A DNA stretch of 46,640 bases from Candidatus Intestinimonas merdavium (GTDB lineage Bacteria > Bacillota > Clostridia > Oscillospirales > Oscillospiraceae), in the NCBI GenBank assembly GCA_019115785.1, contig DXCX01000030.1, positions 1-46,640 on the forward strand, given 5' to 3'. The notes beneath the pieces are model-generated. The model was not told the origin of the DNA and did no database searches. It was given only the letters and a program-made list of their open reading frames with translations. This document shows, one piece after another, positions 16,964 to 26,960 of this stretch (the first letter of the stretch is position 1; every line of letters starts with the position of its first letter). A program made the translations under genes and the position numbers.

Positions 16964-17878
16964 ATGGACCGATATACATCTTTGTTTCGGGAGCTCTCCC
17001 GGACTTGTCCCGCCCTGGAGCTGCGGGCAGAGGAGCCTATGAGCCGTCATACCACCTTTCGGATCGGTGGACCGGTGCGCCTCATGGCCCTGCCCCGGAG
17101 TGAGGAGGAGGCGGTAAAGGCAGTGCGCACCGCCATCCAGCACGATATTCATCCATTTTACATGGGCAACGGCAGTGACCTGCTGGTGGCCGACAGGGGG
17201 TATGAGGGGTTTATCATCAAGGCGGTGGATGGCCTGGGCGGCCTGGAGTGCCACGGAAATATGATTACGGCTGGCAGCGGGGTGCTTCTCTCCCGCCTAT
17301 CCAGCTTTGCCATGGACAAGGGACTGAGCGGACTGGAGTTTGCCCATGGCATTCCTGGTTCGGTGGGCGGTGCCATCACCATGAACGCCGGCGCTTATGA
17401 TGGAGAGATGAAGGCGGTGGTCCAGTCGGTGCGCTGCCTCAGCGCTCAGGGGGAGGAGGAAACCGTATCCGGGGAGGATCTGGACTTCTCCTATCGCCAC
17501 AGCGCGTTCCAGGATGAGAGCAGACTCATCCTCTCCGCCCAAATGGAGCTCAAGCCCGGGGACAGTGGGGACATTAAGGCCCTTATGGACGATTTCGGAA
17601 ACCGCCGCCGACATAAGCAGCCTCTGGATCTGCCCAGCGCCGGCAGTGTCTTCAAGCGCCCGGCGGGGTATTTTGCCGCCTCCCTCATCGATGAGTGCAA
17701 GCTTAAGGGGCTGACGGTAGGTGGTGCTCAGGTCTCCAAAAAGCATGCCGGGTTCATTGTCAATCTTGGGAACGCCACATGCTCGGATGTGCTCACTCTG
17801 GCTGAGCAGGTACAGGAGACTGTGCTCAAAGAAACCGGCGTTGCGCTGGAGCTGGAAGTGCGCACCCTTGGGGTGTAA
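16964..17878 (+). CDS. murB: UDP-N-acetylenolpyruvoylglucosamine reductase
   Basis: 304 residues from the ATG at 16964, downstream of AGGAGG. MurB reduces the enolpyruvyl group to give UDP-MurNAc, using FAD and NADPH. Family motifs: SRHTTFRIGGPV and MGNGSDLLV (FAD binding), IPGSVGGAITMNAGAYDGEM, the catalytic Ser region LPSAGSVFKRPAGYFA, and VSKKHAGFIVN near the end. The length and the motif around GYFA fit the Gram-positive type. It heads the murB-rapZ-yvcK-whiA cluster common in clostridia. Confidence 0.96.
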   Translation: MDRYTSLFRELSRTCPALELRAEEPMSRHTTFRIGGPVRLMALPRSEEEAVKAVRTAIQHDIHPFYMGNGSDLLVADRGYEGFIIKAVDGLGGLECHGNMITAGSGVLLSRLSSFAMDKGLSGLEFAHGIPGSVGGAITMNAGAYDGEMKAVVQSVRCLSAQGEEETVSGEDLDFSYRHSAFQDESRLILSAQMELKPGDSGDIKALMDDFGNRRRHKQPLDLPSAGSVFKRPAGYFAASLIDECKLKGLTVGGAQVSKKHAGFIVNLGNATCSDVLTLAEQVQETVLKETGVALELEVRTLGV

Positions 17879-17899
17879 GCCATCCATAAGGTGAGCGCC

Positions 17900-18760
17900 A
17901 TGAAATTTATTTTAATATCCGGCCTCTCTGGCGCCGGAAAGAGTAAAACCGCCTCCATTTTAGAGGATATGGGCTATTATGTGGTAGATAATCTGCCCGC
18001 CGCCCTCATTCCCAAGTTTGCCGAGCTCTGCATGGCAGGTCAGGGGCACTATGACAAAGTGGCCCTGGTCACCGACATCCGTGGAGGCCAGACCTTTGAC
18101 GGACTTTTTGACGCTCTGGATCAGCTCAGGGAGATGGGCTGCGACTATAAGATTCTCTTCGTGGAGGCCAGCCTGGAGACCATCATCAAGCGCTACAAGG
18201 AAACCCGCCGGAGCCATCCCCTGGCCAAGGCTGGGCGTTCCCTGGAGGAGGCGGTGGCTCTGGAGCGGACTGCTCTGGAGCCGGTGCGGAAGCGTTCGGA
18301 GTACATCCTGGACACCTCGGCGCTCTCTACCGCCAAGCTGAGGGGGGAGATGCTCCGTCTCTTCGGGGAAGGGGACGGTAGGCCAGCTATGAGTGTGTCT
18401 GTGATCTCCTTTGGTTTTAAAAATGGTATTCCGCTGGAGGCTGACCTGGTCTTCGATGTGCGCTGCCTGCCCAATCCCTATTACATTGCCGAGCTCCGTC
18501 CTCAGACCGGTTTGGACGCCGGAGTTCGGGATTTTGTCTTTGGATATCAGCAGACCCGGGATCTGATGCGCCATTTGGAGAGCCTCCTGAGCTTTCTCCT
18601 GCCCCTCTATGTGGAGGAGGGGAAGACGGCACTGGTCATTGCCGTGGGCTGTACCGGGGGACACCACCGGTCGGTGGCGGTGACCAGTGCTCTGGCCGAT
18701 TTTATCCGGCAGAAGGGGTACAACGCCTCTGAGAGCCACCGTGACATGACGAGGGACTGA
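17900..18760 (+). CDS. rapZ: RNase adapter/nucleotide-binding protein RapZ (YvcJ)
   Basis: 286 residues from the ATG at 17900, preceded by AAGGTG; GTG 17891 is a weaker alternative. Members of this family bind ATP/GTP; in enterobacteria RapZ guides RNase E to a small RNA controlling glucosamine-6-phosphate synthase, and in Bacillus YvcJ affects competence. Seen here: Walker A GLSGAGKS, the VTDIRGGQ stretch, and the conserved C-terminal domain with FGFKNGIPLEADLVFDVRC (in part) and GCTGGHHRSV. The role in this host is inferred from the family only. yvcK starts 3 bases later. Confidence 0.95.
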   Translation: MKFILISGLSGAGKSKTASILEDMGYYVVDNLPAALIPKFAELCMAGQGHYDKVALVTDIRGGQTFDGLFDALDQLREMGCDYKILFVEASLETIIKRYKETRRSHPLAKAGRSLEEAVALERTALEPVRKRSEYILDTSALSTAKLRGEMLRLFGEGDGRPAMSVSVISFGFKNGIPLEADLVFDVRCLPNPYYIAELRPQTGLDAGVRDFVFGYQQTRDLMRHLESLLSFLLPLYVEEGKTALVIAVGCTGGHHRSVAVTSALADFIRQKGYNASESHRDMTRD

Positions 18761-18763
18761 TCT

Positions 18764-19828
18764 ATGAGCGAGCAATACAGCCGCAGCGACCAGCGCTGGG
18801 AGCACGGTCCAAAGATCACTGCCATCGGCGGCGGCACAGGACTTTCCACCATGCTCCGGGGACTAAAGCAGTATACCCGTAATTTGACCGCCATTGTCAC
18901 CGTAGCTGACGACGGTGGGGGATCTGGTATGCTTCGGCAGGACCTGGGTATGCCGCCGCCGGGGGATATCCGCCACTGTATGGAGGCGCTGGCCAACGCG
19001 GAGCCTACCATGAACCAGCTTTTGACCTACCGGTTTCCCAGCGGTTCCGGGAGCCTTACTGGCCAATCCTTTGGGAATTTGATCCTGGCGGCGCTCAATG
19101 GGATCACTGGCTCCTTTGACCAGGCGGTGACCCGGATGAGCGAGGTTCTGGCCATCACAGGTCGGGTACTGCCGGTGACCAATGAGGACGTACAGCTGGA
19201 GGCCACCTTTGAGAACGGGAAGAGTGTGGTGGGGGAATCTAAGATCAGCGCCTTCAAGAAGGAACAGGACTGCCGCATTGTCCGTGTGCGTCTGCTGCCG
19301 GAGCGCCCACCCGCGCTGCCGGAGACCCTGCGGGCCATCCAGGAGGCCGACCTCATCTTACTGGGGCCGGGGAGCCTCTATACCAGCGTCATCCCCAATC
19401 TGCTGGTGAATGGCGTGGGAGAGGCCATCCGCAGCTCCAATGCACTGAAGATCTATATCTGTAATATTATGACCCAAGACGGCGAGACCGAGGGCTATAC
19501 GGTAGCCGATCACGTGGCTGCGGTCCTCTCCCACGGCGGCGGACCGGGGCTGGTAGATGTGTGCCTGGCCAACTCCGCCCAGGTACGGCCGGGACTTGTG
19601 GAGCGGTATCGGGAGGAGGATGCCGCCCCCATCGTCATTGATCGGGAGCGGGTGGAGGCACTTGGCGTGGAGCTGGTGGAGCGCCCCCTGGCCTCTGAGA
19701 CGTCCGATTATGCCCGGCACTCGGTGGCGCGCCTGGCGGCAGCGGTTATGGAGCTGCACGCCGAGCGGTCCATCCGCATCGCCCACGCGCTGGGCGCCGA
19801 GGAGACGCAGTTCCGGCTGGAGGAATGA
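18764..19828 (+). CDS. yvcK: Gluconeogenesis factor YvcK (UDP-sugar-binding)
   Basis: 354 residues, CofD-like fold. YvcK binds UDP-sugars and is needed for normal growth and cell shape on gluconeogenic carbon, linking carbon status to wall synthesis. Visible motifs are AIGGGTGLSTMLRGLK at the N-terminus, TVADDGGGSGMLR, PPPGDIRHC and LILLGPGSLYTSVIPNLLV. It lies 3 bases after rapZ, so co-translation is likely. Confidence 0.95.
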   Translation: MSEQYSRSDQRWEHGPKITAIGGGTGLSTMLRGLKQYTRNLTAIVTVADDGGGSGMLRQDLGMPPPGDIRHCMEALANAEPTMNQLLTYRFPSGSGSLTGQSFGNLILAALNGITGSFDQAVTRMSEVLAITGRVLPVTNEDVQLEATFENGKSVVGESKISAFKKEQDCRIVRVRLLPERPPALPETLRAIQEADLILLGPGSLYTSVIPNLLVNGVGEAIRSSNALKIYICNIMTQDGETEGYTVADHVAAVLSHGGGPGLVDVCLANSAQVRPGLVERYREEDAAPIVIDRERVEALGVELVERPLASETSDYARHSVARLAAAVMELHAERSIRIAHALGAEETQFRLEE

Positions 19829-19877
19829 CCTGTGGTGGAAACGGAGACCCCCCTCAGAAAAAGAAAAAGGTGAACCT

Positions 19878-20774
19878 ATGTCCTTTTCCAACCAAGTCAA
19901 GACAGAGCTGTGCCGTGGGGCGATTTCACGGCGGTGCTGTGCCCGAGCAGAGGCCTACGGCGCACTGCTGTTTTGCCGCCGTTTTACCCGGGAAGAGATC
20001 AGGGTGGTTACCGCCTCACCGTCCTTTGCAAAGCGTTTGCCGGAGCTCTTCCGCCGGGCCTTTCGGGTGGAATTTGACGCTGTGACAGCTTCAGCGGCTG
20101 GGAAACAGACCTTCTCTCTTACCAATCCCGCCAAGCTCATCGCCGTTCGGGAGGCCTTCGGTTACGAGCCGGAGGCCTCTCTGGCCCACCATATCAATTT
20201 TGCCATGGTGGAGGAGGACCACTGCCGTTCCGCCTTCCTGCGGGGGGCATTTCTGGCCGGTGGTTCGGTGAGCGACCCGTCCAAGAGTTATCATCTGGAG
20301 CTGTGTACCACCCATTTCAATGTGAGCCGGGAGTTGGCCGCGCTTTTGCGGGAGGCGGGCTTTGAGCCCAAACAGACCACCCGAAAATCCAATTACATCA
20401 CCTATTTCAAGCCCAGTGAGACCATTGCAGACTTCCTGACGGCTTTGGGAGCGCCGGTGTCGGCCATGGAACTTATAAATACCAAGCTGGAAAAGCACCT
20501 GCGGGGGAGTGTCAACCGGCGGGTGAACTGTGACTCGGCCAATCTGGACAAGGCGGTGGACGCCGCGCTGGAGCAGGTGGAGGCCATTGAGCGGTACGCA
20601 CGGAGCCGTGGGCTGGACTCCCTGCCGGACAAGCTCCGGGCCACAGCGGAGCTGCGCCTGGACCACCCGGAGCTCACCCTGGCTCAGCTGGCGGCACTGA
20701 GCGATCCCCCAGTGACGAAATCCTGCCTCAACCACCGGCTTCGCAAGCTCATGGAGCTGGCGGGGGAGGCATAA
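19878..20774 (+). CDS. whiA: DNA-binding protein WhiA
   Basis: 298 residues from the ATG at 19878 with AAGGTG upstream; an earlier in-frame start overlaps yvcK heavily and is rejected. WhiA has a degenerate LAGLIDADG homing-endonuclease-like N-terminal part (RSAFLRGAFLAGGSVSDP is the typical repeat) and a C-terminal helix-turn-helix (TLAQLAALSDPPVTKSC). In Bacillus it affects cell division and chromosome segregation, in actinomycetes sporulation. No crh/HPr gene follows here, unlike Bacillus; dnaE does. Confidence 0.95.
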   Translation: MSFSNQVKTELCRGAISRRCCARAEAYGALLFCRRFTREEIRVVTASPSFAKRLPELFRRAFRVEFDAVTASAAGKQTFSLTNPAKLIAVREAFGYEPEASLAHHINFAMVEEDHCRSAFLRGAFLAGGSVSDPSKSYHLELCTTHFNVSRELAALLREAGFEPKQTTRKSNYITYFKPSETIADFLTALGAPVSAMELINTKLEKHLRGSVNRRVNCDSANLDKAVDAALEQVEAIERYARSRGLDSLPDKLRATAELRLDHPELTLAQLAALSDPPVTKSCLNHRLRKLMELAGEA

Positions 20775-20825
20775 CACTTCCATCTATTTTAAACCCTGGC
20801 ACCGCCCGGAGAAAGAGAGGTCCCC

Positions 20826-23800
20826 ATGTCCTTTGTCCATTTGCATGTCCATACTGAGTTCAGCCTCCTGGATGGCTGCTGCCGTATTCCAGAGCTGGTA
20901 AAGCGGGTGAAGGAGCTGGGGCAGACCGCCGTTGCCATCACCGACCACGGCGTCATGTACGGGGCGGTGGACTTCTATAAGGCCTGTAAGGCTGCGGGGA
21001 TCAAGCCCATCATTGGTTGTGAGGTCTATGTGGCGCCCCGGACCCGGTTCCAGAAGGAGCATGAGTTTGACGCCGCGCCCCGCCATCTTATTCTCCTGTG
21101 CCGGAATGAGGAGGGCTACCGCAATCTGTGCCACATGGTTTCCCGAAGCTTCACTGAGGGCTTTTATATGAAGCCCCGTATCGATAAGGAGTTGCTGCGT
21201 CAGCACGCAGGTGGGCTCATTGCCCTTTCTGCCTGCCTGGCGGGTGAGCTGCCCAGGCTTCTCCGAAATGGGCAGTATGAGGACGCCAAAAATGAGGCTT
21301 TGGCCATGCGGGCGCTCTTTGGGGATGACGGGTATTACCTGGAGCTTCAGGACCACAGTCTGCCCCAGGACCCCCAGATCATTCAGGGCCTTCTGCGCCT
21401 TCATGAGGAGACGGGGATCCCTCTGGTGTGTACCAACGATGCCCACTACCTGACCCGGCAGGACGCCCGGACCCAGGATGTGCTCATGTGCATCCAGATG
21501 GGGAAGACGGTAGATGAGCCTGGGCGGATGAAATTCGAGACAGAAGAGTTCTACGTAAAGAGCGAGGAGGAGATGGCGAAACTCTTCCAGAGCTGCCCCG
21601 AGGCGCTGGAGAACACACAGAGGATCGCCGACCTGTGCAATGTGGAGTTTCAGTTCGGAACCTATCACTTGCCTGAATTCAAGCTGCCCCAGGGCTGGAC
21701 CGACGGGGACGCCTATTTTGAAAAGCTATGTCTGGATGGCTTTGCCCAGCGGTACCCCAACGCTTCGGAGGACGACCGGAAGCAGCTCTCCTATGAGATG
21801 AATATGATCCGCAAGATGGGTTTTGTGGACTACTTTCTCATTGTTTCCGATTTCATCGGCTACGCCAAGCACCACAATATCCCCGTGGGACCCGGCCGCG
21901 GCTCCGCCGCCGGAAGCATGGTGTCCTACTGCCTCTACATCACCGACGTGGACCCCACCAAATACGGCCTCTATTTTGAACGTTTCCTCAATCCGGAGCG
22001 GGTCACTATGCCCGATATCGACATCGACTTCTGTATCCGGCGCCGGCAGGAGGTCATTGACTATGTCTGCCGCAAGTATGGCGGCGACCATGTGGCTCAA
22101 ATCGTCACCTTTGGTACCATGGCCGCCCGGGGCGCAATCCGGGATGTGGGCCGCGCCCTCAATTTTCCCTATGCTGAGGTAGACAACATTGCCAAACAGG
22201 TGCCCAGCGGTCCTGGAGCCCTCCATATTACCCTGGATGAGGCACTGAAGCTCTCCAAACCACTCCGGGACCTCTATGACGGGGACGAGCGGGTTAAGAC
22301 CCTCATCGACACCGCCCGGAGCATTGAGGGCATGCCCCGCCATGCCTCCACTCATGCGGCCGGAGTGGTCATCACACGGCTGCCTGTAGATGACTACGTC
22401 CCACTGGCCAAGAACGACGAGTCGGTGGTCACTCAGTACACTATGACTACTCTGGAGGAGCTGGGGCTCCTAAAAATGGACTTTCTTGGTCTGCGTAACC
22501 TGACGGTACTGGACGACGCCGTTCAGCTGGTCCACCGGACGCAGCCGGAGTTTGACCTCCGCAGTATTCCTGACAACGACCCGGATGTCTTCCGTATGCT
22601 CTCCGAGGGAAAGACCTCCGGTGTCTTCCAGATGGAGTCTCCAGGTATGACCGGTGTGTGTGTTGGCCTCAAGCCCAAGGATATTGAGGACATCACCGCT
22701 ATCATTGCCCTCTACCGTCCAGGTCCAATGGAGTCCATCCCCCGGTTTATCGCCTGTAAGCACGACCCCAAGCTCATCCGCTACAAGCATCCGGCCCTGG
22801 AGCCCATTTTGTCGGTGACCTACGGCTGCATCGTCTATCAGGAACAGGTGATCGAAATCTTCCGCAAGCTGGGCGGCTATTCCCTGGGCCAGGCCGACAT
22901 GGTGCGCCGGGCCATCTCCAAAAAGAAGAAGGCCCAGATCGAGAAGGAGCGCCAGGCCTTTATTTATGGGGACCAGGAACGGAATATCCCCGGCTGCATT
23001 GCGCTGGGTATTCCGGAGCAGACCGGCCAGGACATTTACGATGAGATCTACGATTTTGCCAACTATGCGTTCAATAAGGCCCATGCCGTCAGCTATGCCA
23101 TTGTCTGCTATCAGACGGCCTGGTTCAAATACCACTATCCTAAGGAGTATATGGCCGCTCTCCTCACCTCGGTGCTGGATTCTCAGGCGAAGGTAGCCGA
23201 ATATATTGGTGAATGCCGGGAGAACGGCATCGACCTGCTACCGCCCGATGTCAATGCTTCCGGCGCCGATTTTACCGTGGAGGGGGACAACCTCCGCTTT
23301 GGGCTGGTGGCGGTAAAGGGGGTGGGCCGCGGGGTCATCCTGGAGCTGCTGGCCGAGCGGGAGAGGGGGGGAGCCTTTTCCTCTTTTTCTGACTTCTGTC
23401 AGCGGCTTGGGGGCGCCGATCTCAACCGGCGGGTGGCTGAGAGCCTCATCAAGTGCGGCGCTTTTGATAGCCTGGGCTACCGCCGCTCCCAACTTCTGGC
23501 GGTGTATGGCCAAGTATTGGACGGAGTGGCTCAGCAGCGGAAAAAGAATCTGGAGGGCCAGTTTGATCTTTTTGGCGGTGGTGGAGAGGAACCCTTCACT
23601 GTTACCGACCCACCTATGCCCAACCTACCTGAGTTTTCCCGGCAGGAGCGGATGGCCATGGAGAAGGAGACTACGGGGCTCTACCTCACCGGCCACCCCA
23701 TGGACGAATACCGACAGGCCGCCCGAGCGGTAAACGCTGCGCCTATGGGGTCCATCCTGGCCGACTTTGCCAGGGATGGTGGCCCGGATACCTATCGGGA

Positions 23801-24320
23801 TGAGCAACGGGTCATACTGGCAGGTGTGGTGGCGGCTGCCAAGACTAAGACCACCCGAAACAACACCCTCATGTGCTATGTCACCCTGGAGGACGACACC
23901 GGCTCTATGGAACTGCTGGTCTTTTCCCGAACCCTCAGCGCCAGCGGTGCGCTCATACAGGAGAATGCCCCGATATGGGTAACCGGACGGCTCTCCGTTC
24001 GGGATGAGAAGGCGCCTCAACTGCTGGTGGATGAGGTCCACCCCTTGGGAACGGTGCCGGACCAATCTGGAACGAACGAAAAGGGCATAAAAGGGGATAT
24101 ACTTTACATTAAGCTGGAAGGCGAGGAGGGGCCGATCTGGCAGCGGGTCCAGAGGATCTTTCTCATGTTCCCAGGCACAGAGAAAGTAATCTTCTATTTT
24201 GCCGGAAGTGGCCGGAAACGGCAGGGAGGGTGTGTCCTTCACCCCGCCTTGATCCAGGAGCTGGAGGATTTACTGGGGCCGGAGAATGTAGTCCTGCGCC
24301 ATGCCAAGCCAGCGAGCTGA
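20826..24320 (+). CDS. dnaE: DNA polymerase III, alpha subunit (DnaE type)
   Basis: 1164 residues. The N-terminal PHP domain begins FVHLHVHTEFSLLDG. The polymerase active-site aspartates are in MPDIDIDFC near residues 396-403, and GPGRGSAAGS lies just before. A tandem HhH region and an OB-fold (VILAGVVAAAKTKTTRNNT, about residue 1000) are in the C-terminal part. In low-GC Firmicutes DnaE works beside PolC; being near whiA is common in clostridia. The start has a ribosome site GAGAGAGG. No terminator separates it clearly from cls. Confidence 0.97.
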   Translation: MSFVHLHVHTEFSLLDGCCRIPELVKRVKELGQTAVAITDHGVMYGAVDFYKACKAAGIKPIIGCEVYVAPRTRFQKEHEFDAAPRHLILLCRNEEGYRNLCHMVSRSFTEGFYMKPRIDKELLRQHAGGLIALSACLAGELPRLLRNGQYEDAKNEALAMRALFGDDGYYLELQDHSLPQDPQIIQGLLRLHEETGIPLVCTNDAHYLTRQDARTQDVLMCIQMGKTVDEPGRMKFETEEFYVKSEEEMAKLFQSCPEALENTQRIADLCNVEFQFGTYHLPEFKLPQGWTDGDAYFEKLCLDGFAQRYPNASEDDRKQLSYEMNMIRKMGFVDYFLIVSDFIGYAKHHNIPVGPGRGSAAGSMVSYCLYITDVDPTKYGLYFERFLNPERVTMPDIDIDFCIRRRQEVIDYVCRKYGGDHVAQIVTFGTMAARGAIRDVGRALNFPYAEVDNIAKQVPSGPGALHITLDEALKLSKPLRDLYDGDERVKTLIDTARSIEGMPRHASTHAAGVVITRLPVDDYVPLAKNDESVVTQYTMTTLEELGLLKMDFLGLRNLTVLDDAVQLVHRTQPEFDLRSIPDNDPDVFRMLSEGKTSGVFQMESPGMTGVCVGLKPKDIEDITAIIALYRPGPMESIPRFIACKHDPKLIRYKHPALEPILSVTYGCIVYQEQVIEIFRKLGGYSLGQADMVRRAISKKKKAQIEKERQAFIYGDQERNIPGCIALGIPEQTGQDIYDEIYDFANYAFNKAHAVSYAIVCYQTAWFKYHYPKEYMAALLTSVLDSQAKVAEYIGECRENGIDLLPPDVNASGADFTVEGDNLRFGLVAVKGVGRGVILELLAERERGGAFSSFSDFCQRLGGADLNRRVAESLIKCGAFDSLGYRRSQLLAVYGQVLDGVAQQRKKNLEGQFDLFGGGGEEPFTVTDPPMPNLPEFSRQERMAMEKETTGLYLTGHPMDEYRQAARAVNAAPMGSILADFARDGGPDTYRDEQRVILAGVVAAAKTKTTRNNTLMCYVTLEDDTGSMELLVFSRTLSASGALIQENAPIWVTGRLSVRDEKAPQLLVDEVHPLGTVPDQSGTNEKGIKGDILYIKLEGEEGPIWQRVQRIFLMFPGTEKVIFYFAGSGRKRQGGCVLHPALIQELEDLLGPENVVLRHAKPAS

Positions 24321-24373
24321 TACCGGAGAAAATAATAAAGGGGAAATACTTGTCACTGTGATGTGAGGCGCCT

Positions 24374-25906
24374 ATGAAAAAATTGGTTTCTCTGCTGTTT
24401 CACCGGGCGGTACTGATGGGGGTTTTCCTCCTCATTCAGATTGCCGTGCTGGTGCTCATGCTCCTGCGGTTCAACGAATTCTTTCTGCCCTTTTATGGGG
24501 TGTGCGTGGCGTTGAGCATTGTGGCGGTTTTCTGGATCGTAAACCGGAGCAGTGAGCCGGCCTACAAGATCGCCTGGATCGTGCCCATTCTGATTTTTCC
24601 CATCTTTGGGGGGCTGTTCTACCTTCTTTTTGGAGGTAATCGGCTGAGTAAGCGGACCCGTCGGAAAATGGAGGGAATGGACCGAAAGATGGCGGAAGTA
24701 CTGGGTCCGGACAAGAAGGCGGACAGTCTCATCACCTTTGGGGAGGATGCCGTCCACCAGGCACGATATTTGGAACGCATGGCACATTGTCCAGTGTATG
24801 GCGGCACGGAAACGGAGTACTTTCCTTTGGGGGAGGACTGCTTTTCCAGAATGGTGGAGGAACTGAAGAAGGCAGAGCGGTATATTTTTCTGGAATACTT
24901 CATCATTGAGGACGGAGTTATGTGGGATACTATCCTGGATATCCTCACCGAAAAGGTGAAAGCAGGGGTGGATGTGCGGGTGATGTATGATGACATTGGC
25001 TCCATGTTTACGCTGCCACGGGAGTATGCCGCCGAGTTGGAGAAGCGTACCGGCATTCAATGCTGTGTGTTTAATCCCTTCGTGCCCATCCTGTCTCTCC
25101 GGCTCAACAATCGGGACCATAGAAAGATTCTGGTCGTTGATGGAAAGGTGGCCTTCACTGGGGGTATCAATCTGGCCGATGAGTACATCAACAAGAAGGT
25201 TCGCTTCGGCCATTGGAAGGACAGCGCTATCATGGTCCGGGGAGAGGCGGCCTGGAGCATGACGGTGATGTTCTTGACTCTGTGGGACTATACCCGTGAG
25301 ATCTTTACAGAAGATTATGACGTCTTCCGCCCAAAGTGGGAGAGGCCGCCCAAAGGGGTGGGCTATGTTCAGCCCTATACAGATAATCCTCTGGACGGGG
25401 AGGCGGTGGGCCAGTCTGTCTATCTCAACCTCATCAACAAGGCCAGGCGCTATGTCTATATCACCACACCCTACCTGATCGTGGACGATAGTATGAATAC
25501 CGCCTTATGTATTGCGGCTAAGTCCGGAGTGGATGTGCGAATCATGACCCCCCATATTCCAGATAAAAAGGTGGTCTTTGAGGTCACCCGGGCCCATTAC
25601 GACGCCCTTTTGGAGGCAGGAGTAAAGATTTACGAGTACACCCCTGGCTTTGTCCACGCCAAGAACTTTGCTGTGGACGACAAATACGGCACGGTTGGAA
25701 CGGTGAATATGGATTACCGCAGCCTTTTTCTCCACTTTGAAGACGGCGTATGGCTGTGTGGGGACCCCACAGTGCGGGACATTAAGGCCGATTTTCTGGC
25801 CACGCTGGAGTATTGTCAGCCCATTACCCTGGAGGAGAGCCGCGCGCTGCCCTGGTGGCGGAAGGCCTATCGGGCAGTTCTTCGGGTCTTCGCCCCTCTG
25901 ATGTAA
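24374..25906 (+). CDS. cls: Cardiolipin synthase
   Basis: 510 residues. It condenses two phosphatidylglycerol molecules into cardiolipin at the membrane. Two or three N-terminal membrane helices (residues about 12-33, 37-55 and 65-85) are followed by two phospholipase D motifs: NRDHRKILVVDGKVAFTGG (first HKD) and FVHAKNFAVDDKYGTVG (second HKD). The start follows GAGG. In many clostridia pfkA follows dnaE; here cls is in that place. A perfect bidirectional terminator follows. Confidence 0.95.
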   Translation: MKKLVSLLFHRAVLMGVFLLIQIAVLVLMLLRFNEFFLPFYGVCVALSIVAVFWIVNRSSEPAYKIAWIVPILIFPIFGGLFYLLFGGNRLSKRTRRKMEGMDRKMAEVLGPDKKADSLITFGEDAVHQARYLERMAHCPVYGGTETEYFPLGEDCFSRMVEELKKAERYIFLEYFIIEDGVMWDTILDILTEKVKAGVDVRVMYDDIGSMFTLPREYAAELEKRTGIQCCVFNPFVPILSLRLNNRDHRKILVVDGKVAFTGGINLADEYINKKVRFGHWKDSAIMVRGEAAWSMTVMFLTLWDYTREIFTEDYDVFRPKWERPPKGVGYVQPYTDNPLDGEAVGQSVYLNLINKARRYVYITTPYLIVDDSMNTALCIAAKSGVDVRIMTPHIPDKKVVFEVTRAHYDALLEAGVKIYEYTPGFVHAKNFAVDDKYGTVGTVNMDYRSLFLHFEDGVWLCGDPTVRDIKADFLATLEYCQPITLEESRALPWWRKAYRAVLRVFAPLM

Positions 25907-25945
25907 AGGGGCTGTCGAAGATCGGGTTTTAAAAGTATGCCAAAT

Positions 25946-25991
25946 AAAAAGTTGCTGATAACCTTTGTTTAAAGGTTATCAGCAACTTTTT
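25946..25991. terminator. Bidirectional terminator between cls and the CmpB-like gene
   Basis: A perfect 21-bp inverted repeat (25946-25966 with 25971-25991) with a 4-base loop. Its ends are A and T tracts, so it gives a U tail on both strands between converging genes. Confidence 0.93.
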
Positions 25992-26060
25992 TGATGATTA
26001 AATTTTCTACCTTGGCCTGAAAGCCGTATCTTTAGGCCTTTTTGCAATGTATAGCATATC

Positions 26061-26942
26061 TCAGGCTTTTCCTGTTTTGCGGGAGGCCTTTTCCTCCTTG
26101 TGGGCCTCTTTGGCGGCGCGAAGAGAAGCTTTCCACTGCCGGCCATAGGCCCGGACATCATCCAGGGAATAGCGCCGGGAAGTCATGTGGCTGTAGCGCT
26201 TGCGGAACCGACGGCCCATACGCTCAGCACGCTTGAGCAGCTCATCATAGTCGGCCATCAGCCTGTCCAGACGCTGGGCAGAGGCAGGGGAGAGGTTCTC
26301 CCGGACATCATCCAACCTGGTTCGCAGCTCTTCTCCAACTACCCCCAGATTGTCGCCCAGGTCGGCCCGGGCCAGAGCCATCTGAAGCCGCAGTTCGTCG
26401 CCTGCGGTCTGGAGCCGATCCATGGCTTTGGTGACCAAAGCCAGCTTCCGGATGGTGGTAATGGCATCCACAAGTAGCAGGGAAAAACACCCGCCGCAGA
26501 GGGTGTATTGGAGCCAGTCGGGCATCCGGGCAAAGAGCCGTGCCACCGGTGGATGGATGAGGAAGACGGCCACATAGGACATGATGCCCCAGAAAAGGCT
26601 CACCTCCAGACATACCCTGCCCTTGATATTGAAGGAGCGGTCACTGTAGTCCCAATATTTGATGTGGGTTGTGGTTTCCAGAAACCAGCCTACAAGGTAT
26701 TCCCAGGCGGTCATGACGATGACTGCTACGAAGTAGAAGACCACCAGGTTATCCTTAAAGGGGGCGAAAAAGAGGATCATCAGTAAAAATCCCACCCCGT
26801 AGATGGGGCAGACTGGACCGTACAGAAAGCCCCGGGGAACATAGTGCCGCTCCTTGACGGAGCAATAGCAGGTTTCCCACAACCAGCCGCAGAAAGAATA
26901 AAAAATAAAATAGAGGAACAGCAGGGTAATGGGCTGCCCCAT
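26061..26942 (-). CDS. Membrane protein of the CmpB-like (putative ABC permease) family
   Basis: 293 residues from the ATG at 26942, which follows GGAGG (eleven bases); a TTG at 26960 would place the ribosome site inside the gene. Four to five membrane helices fill residues 1-160, with the signature FIFYSFCGWLWETCYC and FLYGPVCPIYGVG of the family annotated as putative ABC transporter permease (ABC_trans_CmpB). The last 130 residues are charged and helical, probably a cytoplasmic coiled coil. Function is unknown; no ATPase lies nearby. It follows the DUF4364 gene in one operon. Confidence 0.8.
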   Translation of the reverse strand: MGQPITLLFLYFIFYSFCGWLWETCYCSVKERHYVPRGFLYGPVCPIYGVGFLLMILFFAPFKDNLVVFYFVAVIVMTAWEYLVGWFLETTTHIKYWDYSDRSFNIKGRVCLEVSLFWGIMSYVAVFLIHPPVARLFARMPDWLQYTLCGGCFSLLLVDAITTIRKLALVTKAMDRLQTAGDELRLQMALARADLGDNLGVVGEELRTRLDDVRENLSPASAQRLDRLMADYDELLKRAERMGRRFRKRYSHMTSRRYSLDDVRAYGRQWKASLRAAKEAHKEEKASRKTGKA

Positions 26943-26960
26943 CAGTGCGGGTACCTCCAA

